Assembly (NCBI RefSeq): GCF_001299475.1
Contig: NZ_CYUJ01000003.1
Location: 62,001 to 126,000 of the forward strand
DNA: 64,000 nt
Direction of reading: 5' to 3'
Source of the DNA: Neofamilia massiliensis
GTDB lineage: Bacteria; Bacillota; Clostridia; Tissierellales; Peptoniphilaceae
A model generated the notes under the pieces. It saw only the letters and a program-made list of their open reading frames with translations. It was not told the origin of the DNA and did not search any database. How positions within the stretch are numbered: position 1 is the first letter of the stretch; every line of letters begins with the position of its first letter. Made by a program: the position numbers and the translations under genes. Below are positions 36,192 to 44,877 of the stretch, one piece after another.

Positions 36192-38147
36192 TCAATTTTC
36201 ATCCTGTTTTTGAAATAAATATCTTAACCCTTCCTTGTTGCTATCATTATTGTCGTTCCCAATATCATTAATTATAGGCTTATCATTATATATATCATAC
36301 CCATAAGGCTCAGTAATAAATATACCCTTTCCATTTGAATAAGAAAGTAATTCTGACTGATAGGACTTCGATGTATCAACACGTATCTTTCCACTTAAAG
36401 TTGTCTCCTCTCCCTTGGCTATTATATCTTCAATAGAAGCCCTCATCTTTCTAAGATCACTCATAACCCTTCCGCAGAAATCATTTGGAACTTGAACTGT
36501 ATATTTTAAATAAGGTTCTAATATTTCAGTTCCTGCTTTTCGAAGAGCTTCCCAAAATACATATGGTGTTAAATTCCTAAAGTCAGAGGGGGTACTTACC
36601 GGGCTATAGTATAATCCGTAGTCAAAAGTTACCTTTAAGTCTGTAACTTCCCATCCATAAAGCCCTTCTTTACAAGCCTTCTCTACAGCATCTTTTACTG
36701 CATTTTGAAATGAATTATTTAAATATCCATAGGACACCTCTGTCTTATATAATAATCCTGACCCTATTGGTAGTGGTTCTATTGACAGTCCAATAGATGC
36801 CCAATAAGGATTTGGTGGAACCTCTATATGGATTACTGCTTTAGAGTTTCTCTTAGGTCGTTCTTTATATATTGTTTTCAATTCACCAAATCTAGCATCT
36901 ATTTTGTATCGGCTTTTAAGTAGTGATTCTATTACTTCCATTTGAATATTTCCAAATAGCTTCAATATGATTTCTCCAGTATCTCCGTTAATTTCACAAT
37001 CGAGAAATGGGTCTTCTTCAGTTAATTCAAATAGTGCTTCTATCAGTTTGCTTCTTTTGCTTAAATCACAAGGTTTAATTGATGCTCTCAATGCCGGTTG
37101 GGCTATCTTTATATCTAAAATCCCGTCATATTTCTTACCAATATAATCACCTATCTTCAGAGAATTAGCATTAGAAATAATAGCAATATCCCCACTATTA
37201 ACCTGATCTACCTTCACAATTTCACCATTCATAATTGATTCCAGACTTTTTATCTTGAAAGTTTCTTCTGTGCCATTTATATAAACATCTTGACGTGTCC
37301 TTATATTCCCACTGAATACTCTTAAGAAAGTCATCTTTCTAGATTTTTCATCCCTATCAATCTTATAAACATACGCTGATAAAAGGTCTTCAGTATTATA
37401 GCTCTTGGTAGGAAGATATTTAGTAATGGCAAATAATAGCTCGTCAATTCCAATATTTTTTAAAGCCGAACCATGAAATACAGGATAAAGATTGCAGTTA
37501 TTAATCTCATCCAAAAATACATCATTATATTCTTTTTCTGCAATGACATCGCCATTTATATATTTTTCTGCTAGATAATCATTTATATCCAGTAACTTCT
37601 CTATTATTTGACTTTGAATTACTTTATCATCCCTTACATTTGTCAATTCAAAATCACCTTTATCTTTTATTTTAACTGATTGCATTATTGCAAGATTAGA
37701 AGTTAATTTCTCCTGTATTTGAGTGTATATCTCATCCAAACATACTCCCTTTCGATCTATTTTATTCACAAATATAAGTGTTGGTATATTTAATTTCACT
37801 AAAGTATTAAAAATCACTTTAGTTTGGACTTGAATTCCTTCTTTTGCTGAAATTACTAAAATAGCTCCATCTAACACTTTCAGAGTTCGCTCAACTTCGG
37901 CTATGAAATCCATGTGCCCAGGTGTATCTATGATATTTACCTTTGTATCATTGTAATTAAATGAAACTGTAGACGCCCGTATAGTTATTCCCCTATCTCT
38001 TTCAAGTTCCATCGAATCCGTTGTCGTTGTAGCATTATCAACTCTTCCAATTTTATTAATCGCCCCACTTTTATATAATAAACCTTCTGTAACAGTTGTT
38101 TTACCTGCATCAACATGTGCTAATATTCCTATATTAATAATTTTCAT
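36192..38147 (-). CDS. tet: tetracycline ribosomal protection protein (possibly Tet(T))
   Basis: 651 aa EF-G-like GTPase of the Tet(M)/Tet(O)/TetB(P) class. G1 AHVDAGKTT, G2 region RGITIRAS, G3 DTPGHMDF and G4 NKIDR are present. The C-terminal part has the class motifs EVPPNPYWASIGLS and GLYYSPVSTPSDFR. It removes tetracycline from the ribosome. The sequence is clearly not Tet(M), Tet(O) or Tet(W). The length of 651 is what I recall for Tet(T), but the subclass needs a database match. ATG with GGAGG; the gene has a long attenuator leader. Confidence 0.93.
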   Translation of the reverse strand: MKIINIGILAHVDAGKTTVTEGLLYKSGAINKIGRVDNATTTTDSMELERDRGITIRASTVSFNYNDTKVNIIDTPGHMDFIAEVERTLKVLDGAILVISAKEGIQVQTKVIFNTLVKLNIPTLIFVNKIDRKGVCLDEIYTQIQEKLTSNLAIMQSVKIKDKGDFELTNVRDDKVIQSQIIEKLLDINDYLAEKYINGDVIAEKEYNDVFLDEINNCNLYPVFHGSALKNIGIDELLFAITKYLPTKSYNTEDLLSAYVYKIDRDEKSRKMTFLRVFSGNIRTRQDVYINGTEETFKIKSLESIMNGEIVKVDQVNSGDIAIISNANSLKIGDYIGKKYDGILDIKIAQPALRASIKPCDLSKRSKLIEALFELTEEDPFLDCEINGDTGEIILKLFGNIQMEVIESLLKSRYKIDARFGELKTIYKERPKRNSKAVIHIEVPPNPYWASIGLSIEPLPIGSGLLYKTEVSYGYLNNSFQNAVKDAVEKACKEGLYGWEVTDLKVTFDYGLYYSPVSTPSDFRNLTPYVFWEALRKAGTEILEPYLKYTVQVPNDFCGRVMSDLRKMRASIEDIIAKGEETTLSGKIRVDTSKSYQSELLSYSNGKGIFITEPYGYDIYNDKPIINDIGNDNNDSNKEGLRYLFQKQDEN

Positions 38148-38165
38148 TTTATACCTCCATAATTA

Positions 38166-38206
38166 TATAAAAAATCCCCTGTGATAAAATACTCTCTTCA
38201 CAGGGG
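38166..38206 (-). terminator. attenuator terminator in the tet leader
   Basis: Minus-strand perfect stem CCCCTGTGA / TCACAGGGG followed by ATTTTTTATAT, ending a few bases before the tet ribosome-binding site. A terminator here, between promoter and gene, means read-through must be regulated. Confidence 0.85.
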
Positions 38207-38503
38207 AACTTATTTTTTATATAACTGCTTAAAGTAAATATGACATATACAATTCGATATAGCATAATCGTGCTATATCTTTAATCTGGTCAATGCCTTA
38301 TAATACATAAAAATATAAATTTATTATTATGAGAATATTTTTAAATAAAAGTACAATTAACAAGCCATACAAATATTAACTAGTATGGAAAATGTACTTG
38401 TTCTATTTTATTAATAGTTATTTAAAAATACTATGCCTCATATGATAAAACTCCTTTAATTAATACTACATATTATAATATTTGTTTTTATTATATTTGT
38501 CAA
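38207..38503 (-). promoter_or_regulatory. tet promoter and structured leader
   Basis: Promoter TTGACA (38503-38498), 17-base spacer, TATTAT (38480-38475). The leader of ~300 nt carries a 7-codon ORF (38441-38418), a nested hairpin (AAGTACA/TGTACTT outside, CCATAC/GTATGG inside, 38399-38349), a second hairpin (GATATAGCA/TGCTATATC, 38279-38256) and then the terminator. This parallels the transcriptional attenuation of tet(M), where slowed ribosomes on a leader peptide relieve termination. Confidence 0.75.
38418..38441 (-). CDS. tet leader peptide MRHSIFK
   Basis: Seven codons with AAAGGAG ten bases before the ATG, about 27 bases after the predicted transcription start. Its stop lies just ahead of the first leader hairpin, the right place for ribosome position to control folding. 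No protein function is expected. Confidence 0.55.
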   Translation of the reverse strand: MRHSIFK

Positions 38504-38592
38504 GGAAGATTTGATCCCTTAACGCATTTAACTTGTCATATTACTAATAACTCGTAGAGATTTTTATAGGAATTCATCTTTACATGATATAT

Positions 38593-39035
38593 TCAAATCT
38601 TAATTTTCCAGATTAGATGATGTTGACCCTCTGCCCAATAATTCTCTAGGAAATATTCAGGTTCACCAAACCTTTTTCTCCATATTTTCTGTGCATTGGA
38701 ATATCCACTATCCATACAAAACTCTTTGATTCCTTTACATTGTAATTCTTGAATCATAGCATTCAATAGTAAATTACCTATACCCTGTCCTTGGTAATCT
38801 GGTCTTACAAAAACTGTACCTATTTCATAAAGGTTCTTATATTTTCCATGTGTACAACTATTAATTAGGTCACTGGCAGGTCCATATTCTATTGTACCTA
38901 CTATACAGCCCTCATATAAAAAATTGAGGATGAATACTTTATATCTACGACATCAAAAGAATTACCATTTAAAAGATTATTTACTTTTCTGTCTAAGCCT
39001 GCCTCAGTCATCGCAGTAAAGGTTTTTACATTCAT
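38593..39035 (-). pseudogene. frameshifted GNAT acetyltransferase
   Basis: Frame 1 starts MNVKTFTAMTEAGLDRKVNN after GGAG and breaks near 38945. Frame 2 continues EGCIVGTIEYGPASDLI...VRPDYQGQGIGNLLLNAM and ends FLENYWAEGQHHLIWKIKI. The acetyl-CoA loop is intact but the frame is not. Confidence 0.8.
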
Positions 39036-39044
39036 TTATCATTC

Positions 39045-39327
39045 TCCTAAAATTAATAATTTATTAAGTAATCTGTCCCATTTGTTGAACTAGTCTTTTA
39101 TAAAATGGCTTTTACATTCCCAATTCCACATCTTTCATCATTCAATTCTGTAGCAATTTGATTAATCGCTATCAGGTCAAATGATTACGCATTGTAATAA
39201 ATTCCCACATCTATATCAGAATCTTCTGTATGGGTGCCTCTTGCACATGAACCCCTAATATAATACCTCTCACGCAAGGCCAAGAAGATAATTTCTCTGT
39301 TACCATTTGAATAGCATTGTCTACCAT
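39045..39327 (-). pseudogene. decayed nucleotidyltransferase
   Basis: MVDNAIQMVTEKLSSWPCVR then GIILG, frameshift, SCARGTHTEDSDIDVGIYY, stop, SFDLIAINQIATELND. The GS..(D)xD core of nucleotidyltransferases such as aminoglycoside-modifying enzymes is recognisable. One frameshift and two stops make it inactive. Confidence 0.75.
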
Positions 39328-39339
39328 ACTAATACATCC

Positions 39340-40020
39340 CTTTAATATCAAAAGCTATAGTCCCTTTTATTGGTCCACTTACAATTTATCAGTACTAAAA
39401 ATAAAATAATTATCGTTCCAGCATACCCTTTCATTAACACTTCCAGTGCCTCCAGGCTAGGTATATCAAGAAAATTACTTGGTTCATCCATTAATAATAT
39501 ATTATAACTACCCATAAGCTTTTTGGCCAGCATTAATTTAATAATTTCGCCCCCACTTAAACAGATGGTTTTTTGTTAATATCCCCATCTTTAATTCCCA
39601 TGGAAGTGAGTAATGAGCGGTTTTTGGAAATATTGTAATCACAATCCTCCTGTATAAATTCCATAACCTTTCGATTATGGTTATATTTATACCCATTTTA
39701 GGAAAATTAGCCTACTTCTGCCTTAGGGGATATTGATATACCATCTTCATGGTTTAATATCATTTCGATTAGAGTTGTTTTCCAGTACCATTTTCTCCAG
39801 TTAGTGCCACATTTGCCCCGATAGGAATTTGGAAGGAGGCTTTTTTAAATAGCACATTATCCCCAAAGTTCCTATTCCCTTCTTCTCCAATAATAGGGTA
39901 GGGATTATGAAGTTCAAATGCCTTGCTCTGTTTAAAACGAATAGCGCTGACGTTTTCTAGAGCTTTTATTTCCCCCAAACCTTCAATTCTCTGCTCAATG
40001 GACTTAGCAGCATTATGCAA
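39340..40020 (-). pseudogene. decayed ABC-F protein (antibiotic-resistance type)
   Basis: Fragments in several frames: [34 protein letters not shown] (Walker A), a signature-like LSGG, then [23 protein letters not shown] (Walker B). Frameshifts and missing sequence separate them. The layout of the second ATPase half is that of Lsa/Vga/Msr-like ABC-F proteins; which one cannot be said. Confidence 0.75.
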
Positions 40021-40062
40021 TGTTTCTTGCTTGTTTCCTATAGTTTTCTGATGGAATATTTA

Positions 40063-40386
40063 TTTTACTGGCTTCTACCATTCCCTTCCCTAAAAGGATG
40101 TGCAACATTCATTTCTACATATTTTTCAATAATACTATCAAAATCGGACCCTGGCATCTTTTCAATAACTTCCAGGTTAGATTCTAAAAATCCAACAGGA
40201 GCAAAACGAAAATTACCTTTTGATAAATTAACTGTCCTTATTTTTCTTGCACAATCAAATACATCTTGAAATATATAATGATGAATTTGTTGCACTCCCT
40301 TAAATGTTCCTACTTCAAAGGTATCTATTATTCCGTCATCAAAAAGTTCATAAGCTCTTTTTTGTTAATTCTGTATTTTCCCACAT
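40063..40386 (-). pseudogene. decayed Fic-domain protein
   Basis: Starts MWENTELTKK after GGAGG, frameshifts, then reads YELFDDGIIDTFEVGTFKG, VQQIHHYIFQDVFDCARKIR and ends at the Fic motif HPFREGNGRS, after which the frame stops and ABC-F remains follow. The C-terminal half is missing. Fic domains AMPylate proteins, often as toxins. Confidence 0.78.
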
Positions 40387-40598
40387 AAATCATACCTCCT
40401 TTTCATATAACATATCTCTTGTTCCATATTCCCCCTGTTATTCTATAAACTCTTTTGGGATTATGCCTTCTGAAAATCTTACTCTTTTATGTAAGAAGTT
40501 ATCAGCTTTTAACTATTAAAATTATCACTAAACCCAAAAGATTTGTTGCACATTTTTCTATATCCACGACGCAGTTTATAAACTACACGCTTCTTTAA

Positions 40599-40733
40599 TT
40601 ATAATATATTTTCATCTTTTAGTTCTTTTATTGCCTTTTTCACGGCTGTTTTTATTACAAAATATAGGATTATTGCTGGTATTCCTAGGTATAAAGGTAA
40701 TGAAATAAAAAGTGAAGGTAAAACATTAATCAT
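40599..40733 (-). CDS. small hydrophobic protein, 44 aa
   Basis: ATG with AAAGGAG; MINVLPSLFISLPLYLGIPA forms one membrane helix and KTAVKKAIKELKDENIL a charged tail. It is intact among decayed genes. Small single-helix peptide of unknown function; leader-like or regulatory roles are possible. Confidence 0.5.
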   Translation of the reverse strand: MINVLPSLFISLPLYLGIPAIILYFVIKTAVKKAIKELKDENIL

Positions 40734-40859
40734 ATGAGTTCACTCCTTTAATTTCAATTAAGTTCGCTTAATACTACATATACGTAATTATTATTATTAT
40801 TTTAAATGTAATTATACTAACTAATTGTCAACTATTAAAGAACTAATATTCTTGCCCCC

Positions 40860-40987
40860 TCTCATACATTGCTTACAGCAATCAACTTTAATTACTCTAA
40901 GCAATACACAAAATATATTTATTTAAAGTTCCTGAAACCCTTGGTTTCATAACATTAACTGCACCCATCACTATTATGACACGTTCC
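40860..40987. repeat. ~128-bp direct repeat, copy B (right end of the insert)
   Basis: Imperfect copy of 35424-35549. Ends in CTATTATGACACGTTCC exactly where the interrupted res gene begins, so it defines one end of the insert. Confidence 0.7.
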
Positions 40988-41304
40988 CCTGTAGCTAAAT
41001 CTATATTAGCAAATAGTTTATCCTTAATTTGAAGACTTTTTTTATAATCATCAAGCTTTAAATACTTTTTCATTAATTCTGAATTATTTCTATAATTTTC
41101 TTCAACTATATCAGCTAATGAATTATACATACCTGAAGCTAAATAAACTACCGCAGATTTTATTGCCTCTTTTTGGTATACTCTATCTCCACATAAAATG
41201 TCCAAAAATCTTTCCCACTTATCTAAGTTAAGACATGATCTGTTATAATTTTCATTTACTTTAAGAATCAAATCCTTTTGATTAAATACAATTTTACTTT
41301 CCAT
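40987..41304 (-). pseudogene. type III restriction subunit Res, N-terminal fragment
   Basis: 106 residues (MESKIVFNQKDLILKVNENY ... LFANIDLATG) ending in the first half of the P-loop. AAGGAG stands before the ATG at 41304, one base after the mod stop, the normal mod-res arrangement. The frame then continues into insert sequence for 32 codons. The continuation is at 34076. Confidence 0.85.
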
Positions 41305-41650
41305 TCTATTTCTCCTTAGATAAAGATACAGTAACATCATTACCGTAAACATCCGTAAATATAAATACTGTTTTATCTCCCAATAATTTATTTGGTATAT
41401 GCCACTCTATACTTTCAATTTTATTATCGTTGTAATTTATTTTTGTATCTCTATCTTCCTTTTTGTTGCTTTCTATCTCATTCCAAAATCTTACATCGTC
41501 TAATAAAAATTCTTTTCCATTATAATCATAGTTCACAAATATACTTGATAGTGTTAAAAAATTGTCTGATACTATGCCATTAAGTGGATCGCTAATGAAT
41601 TTTGCAACTTTTAAAATTGCTTCTTTTTTCGTTACTACTAATTCACACTC

Positions 41651-42391
41651 AACTTCTGGTGTATATATAAATTGAAATCCCTTCATTTCTTCTATATCAT
41701 TTACATCATCTTTACTTCTTGGCTGTCTAGACTTTGTGAATGGTGTTTTATGAAGTTCTTCTATCATTTCATACGGAACTTTTAGAAAGTAATATCTTGT
41801 ATCATCTAGTTCTTCATAGTCTGCAATAAAATCCACTCTTGTTGCAGGAGCAACAATATATACTCTACTATATCTCTTAGATTTTATATTCTTGTGAAGT
41901 TCATTTATATAATTATAGTCTACAGCCGACTCTTTATGTTCAATATAATTAAAAACTTTTACTGGAAATCCTCTTTTTTCTCCGTCAAATTTTACTCCTG
42001 AAGATTTTATTTCTTTAGTATCATATTCAAAAAGTTGAGATACATAATCTTTATATATATCCCTTACCAGCTTTATTGTAGTTCCTAATTCTTACATCCA
42101 TAGTTTACAAGTTATGAAAGACTTTGCTGGTTTACTATATATTTTTGATTTATCTTCTAAGCTCTTGCTGTCTTGAATCTGTAGAATTCTCTTTTGCTCT
42201 GAAGAATTCTCTTTTGCATGGTAAGAAACGATAGCTTTCCTAAATCGCATGTTATCCAACGTCTTCCAAGTTTCTCTGCCACAGCCATACTTGTTCCTGA
42301 TCCTCCGAAAAAATCCATAATAAGATCTCCTTCGTTGGTGGAAGCTTTTATTATTCGTGATAATAATTCTTCTGGCTTTTGAGTTGGATAT
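41651..42391. repeat. tandem duplication inside mod, copy 1 (period 752 bp)
   Basis: Nearly identical to 42403-43143, same orientation, with only 11 bases between copies. This copy has extra substitutions around 42061-42110 and 42218-42236. Confidence 0.88.
42179..42218. repeat. two 20-bp tandem units in mod copy 1
   Basis: Units at 42179 and 42199 share TAGAATTCTCTTTTGC-type sequence (one unit has GAAGAATT). 20 is not a multiple of three, so one unit more or less changes the reading frame. Confidence 0.8.
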
Positions 42392-42402
42392 TTCCCAGAA
42401 AT

Positions 42403-43143
42403 AACCTCTGGTGTATATATAAATTGAAATCCCTTCATTTCTTCTATATCATTTACATCATCTTTACTTCTTGGCTGTCTAGACTTTGTGAATGGTGTTT
42501 TATGAAGTTCTTCTATCATTTCATACGGAACTTTTAGAAAGTAATATCTTGTATCATCTAGTTCTTCATAGTCTGCAATAAAATCCACTCTTGTTGCAGG
42601 AGCAACAATATATACTCTACTATATCTCTTAGATTTTATATTCTTGTGAAGTTCATTTATATAATTATAGTCTACAGCCGACTCTTTATGTTCAATATAA
42701 TTCTAAACTTTTACTGGAAATCCTCTTTTTTCTCCGTCAAATTTTACTCCTGAAGATTTTATTTCTTTAGTATCATATTCAAAAAGTTGAGATACATAAT
42801 CTTTATATTTATCCCATTCAAGATTTAATGTAGTTCCTAAATCATACATTCCAAGTTTACAAGTTATGAAAGACTTTGCTGGTTTACTATATATTTTTGA
42901 TTTATCTTCTAAGCTCTTGCTGTCTTGAATCTGTAGAATTCTCTTTTGCTCTGTAGAATTCTCTTTTGCATGGTAAGAAAAGCTAGTTTCCCTAAATCGC
43001 ATGTTATCCAACGTCTTCCAAGTTTCTCTGCCACAGCCATACTTGTTCCTGATCCTCCGAAAAAATCCATAATAAGATCTCCTTCGTTGGTGGAAGCTTT
43101 TATTATTCGTGATAATAATTCTTCTGGCTTTTGAGTTGGATAT
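42403..43143. repeat. tandem duplication inside mod, copy 2 (period 752 bp)
   Basis: Partner of 41651-42391. Contains the mod methylase motif FGGSGT and the downstream region; a TAG near 42704 interrupts the GFPVKV segment that is open in copy 1. Confidence 0.88.
42931..42970. repeat. two 20-bp tandem units in mod copy 2
   Basis: Two units, CTGTAGAATTCTCTTTTGCT at 42931 and an almost identical one at 42951. Removing one unit restores the long frame RILQIQDSKSLEDKSKIYSK. Confidence 0.88.
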
Positions 43144-44142
43144 CCTGTTATCTCTTTTGATGTTGCAGCTTGTTGAAAAGACATTATATCATCCCAAACA
43201 TCATTTATAGCAATACCTTTCAATTCATCTAAATATTGTCTCTCACCGTTACTTCTATCATCTCTATACTTTCTCCCATTATCATCTATTTTTTTAAATC
43301 GTGCCAAATACTCTTTTTTATAATCTAAAATATATTGTTTATTGAATATGGGATTGTCTGATTTTGAATAGTATAAAATTACGTCATGACCTCTAATCCA
43401 GTTTTCTGCTTTTGTTTTATATCCTGAAGATGTTTTTGTAAACCATATTATTTGTCTTTTATAATTATTTTTGCCGAAAATTTCATCCATAATAGTTTTT
43501 ATATAATCAACCATCTTTTCATCCAAATGAACATATATTGAACCATCATCAGATAGTATTTCCTTGGCTAAAATAAGTCTCCTTCTTATAAATTCAAGAA
43601 ACTCAGACCCTTTTTTCTTATCACTATAAGCTTTTGCTCCTTCTTTATTTTCAAATTCATCTTGTGTAGCAAAAGGTGGATCTATATAAATAAGTTTTAC
43701 TTTTCCTTTAACTTTGTCTTTTATTAACGGATCTTTATTTTCGTTTATTGTTTTTAAAAACTGAAGATTATCTCCAAATACTATCATATTCCTCCATCCA
43801 TCTTCAAAAGCTGGATGTTCATCACCATTAAATATGCGATCTATTTGTAGTGGTACAGGGAATGTTCCATCTTCACCAGCAAGGATATCTTCTTTTCTCA
43901 TTTTCCCTGCATATGTTAATTCATATTCTTCTTGAAGATTTGGAAATAGCATATATTTATAATCTTCTGGTATTTGCTCTCCATTTTCTATAAGGTTTAT
44001 TATATATTTCTTTTCTATTTCATTTAATCTATTCATTTAATTCACCTATATTATTTTTACACTTTCTCGAATTTAATATATACTTTATTGTATCATGAAT
44101 TATTGTTCATTTTCAATGCCTCGCTTCATTGTAATAAAAAAC

Positions 44143-44172
44143 CAAAAAAATAAAGGCAGTCCGAAGACTGCC
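44143..44172 (-). terminator. terminator after the SSB-like gene
   Basis: Minus-strand perfect stem GGCAGT / ACTGCC with CTTCGG-type loop, then TTTATTTTTTT. Ends the transfer-gene transcript before the RM cargo. Confidence 0.85.
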
Positions 44173-44177
44173 GATAT

Positions 44178-44834
44178 TTATCTTTCTGCACCTTTGCTAT
44201 GGTCTTTCTTAGTTGACTTAGTTTTGTCATCTATCTTAAAGCTTTTTATTTGCCCTAATATGGACTTTTTATCCTTGTCTTGACTCTTTACTTGTTCTTT
44301 TGCTTTTAAGAGCTTAGAAGACAAAATACGAACATTTTTATGTTCCTTTCCGTTGTTATCAATGCTTGTTTTTACTTGTCCGAAGATTTTAACAAAATCG
44401 CCTTGTTTAAGGTTCTCTAAATCTTTTGTCTTATCTCCATAGGCTGAACAATTGGTATAAACTTTATTTCCATTGTCATCTTTTGAAACAATTGAAAAAT
44501 TACTTACTTTGAACTTTTCTCCATTAGCGTTTTCTCTTTCAAGATTTTCTACTTGACCTGATATATTACCCACGAGATTTATAAGATTATCTTTTTCTTC
44601 AAGTTCATTGGTATTTTCAACAATCTTACCTTGTTCTTTCATATCATCAATCATATAATCAAAGTCATCGCTTAGTAGACCTGTTGTATCATTGTTCATA
44701 TATAAAACATAGACTTCTTCAAGTGCCTTTTCATCATTAACACCCTTTTCTATACTCACAAGTGCTTTTATAAAATCTTTGTAATTATCATTAATCATTT
44801 CTTCTAAGTTTTCTCTAATATCTTTGTATTCCAT
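44178..44834 (-). CDS. single-stranded-DNA-binding-like (OB-fold) protein of the element
   Basis: 218 aa. N-terminal helical region (~1-85), then an OB-like domain at ~90-190 (NLVGNISGQVENLERE, VYTNCSAYGDK, GDFVKIFGQVKTSIDNNGKE), then a basic tail ending SILGQIKSFK...SKGAER. SSB-like proteins of this sort accompany methylase-helicase genes in CTn elements and likely coat transferred single strands. ATG at 44834 with GGAGGAAAAT. The tail resembles that of the neighbouring giant protein. Confidence 0.75.
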   Translation of the reverse strand: MEYKDIRENLEEMINDNYKDFIKALVSIEKGVNDEKALEEVYVLYMNNDTTGLLSDDFDYMIDDMKEQGKIVENTNELEEKDNLINLVGNISGQVENLERENANGEKFKVSNFSIVSKDDNGNKVYTNCSAYGDKTKDLENLKQGDFVKIFGQVKTSIDNNGKEHKNVRILSSKLLKAKEQVKSQDKDKKSILGQIKSFKIDDKTKSTKKDHSKGAER

Positions 44835-44877
44835 ATTTTCCTCCTTGTAATGAATAAGGAGAGCCTTTCGCTCTCCT

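Larger units (their letters stand above)
34077..40987. mobile_element. 6.9-kb insert in the res gene carrying tetracycline resistance, flanked by 5-bp duplication
   Basis: Joining 40988 to 34076 on the minus strand restores the reading frame NIDLATGTGKSYV. The 5-mer ACAGG is present on both sides (34072-34076 and 40988-40992 read on the minus strand), as expected for a target duplication. The ends read GGATAGAAAATC (left, inward) and GGAACGTGTCATAATAG (right, inward). No transposase was found inside, so the element type is unknown. Contents: decayed ORF, S66 peptidase, tet gene, and GNAT, nucleotidyltransferase, ABC-F and Fic fossils. Confidence 0.75.
41306..44036 (-). pseudogene. type III DNA methyltransferase Mod, disrupted
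   Basis: N-terminal part (375 codons, 44036-42909) is a beta-class adenine methylase with IYIDPPF and DFFGGSGTSMAVAEKLGRR. A 20-bp tandem repeat then shifts the frame and ends it in YRFKTARA. The rest of the gene is present further on, but a ~741-bp block is duplicated in tandem and both copies carry stops; the true C-terminus (SKDDVNDIEEMKGFQFIYTP ... VSLSKEK) ends at 41306. The 42157-42588 frame is the junction of the two copies. Starts with the ATG at 44036 (MNRLNEIEKKY). Confidence 0.85.

Noticed and set aside
40304-40519. 71-codon plus-strand ORF
   Set aside because: Antisense to the Fic pseudogene, no ribosome-binding site.
42157-42588. Separate methylase gene in the middle of the mod region
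   Set aside because: It is the junction frame produced by the tandem duplication, joining a C-terminal piece of one copy to the methylase motif of the next.
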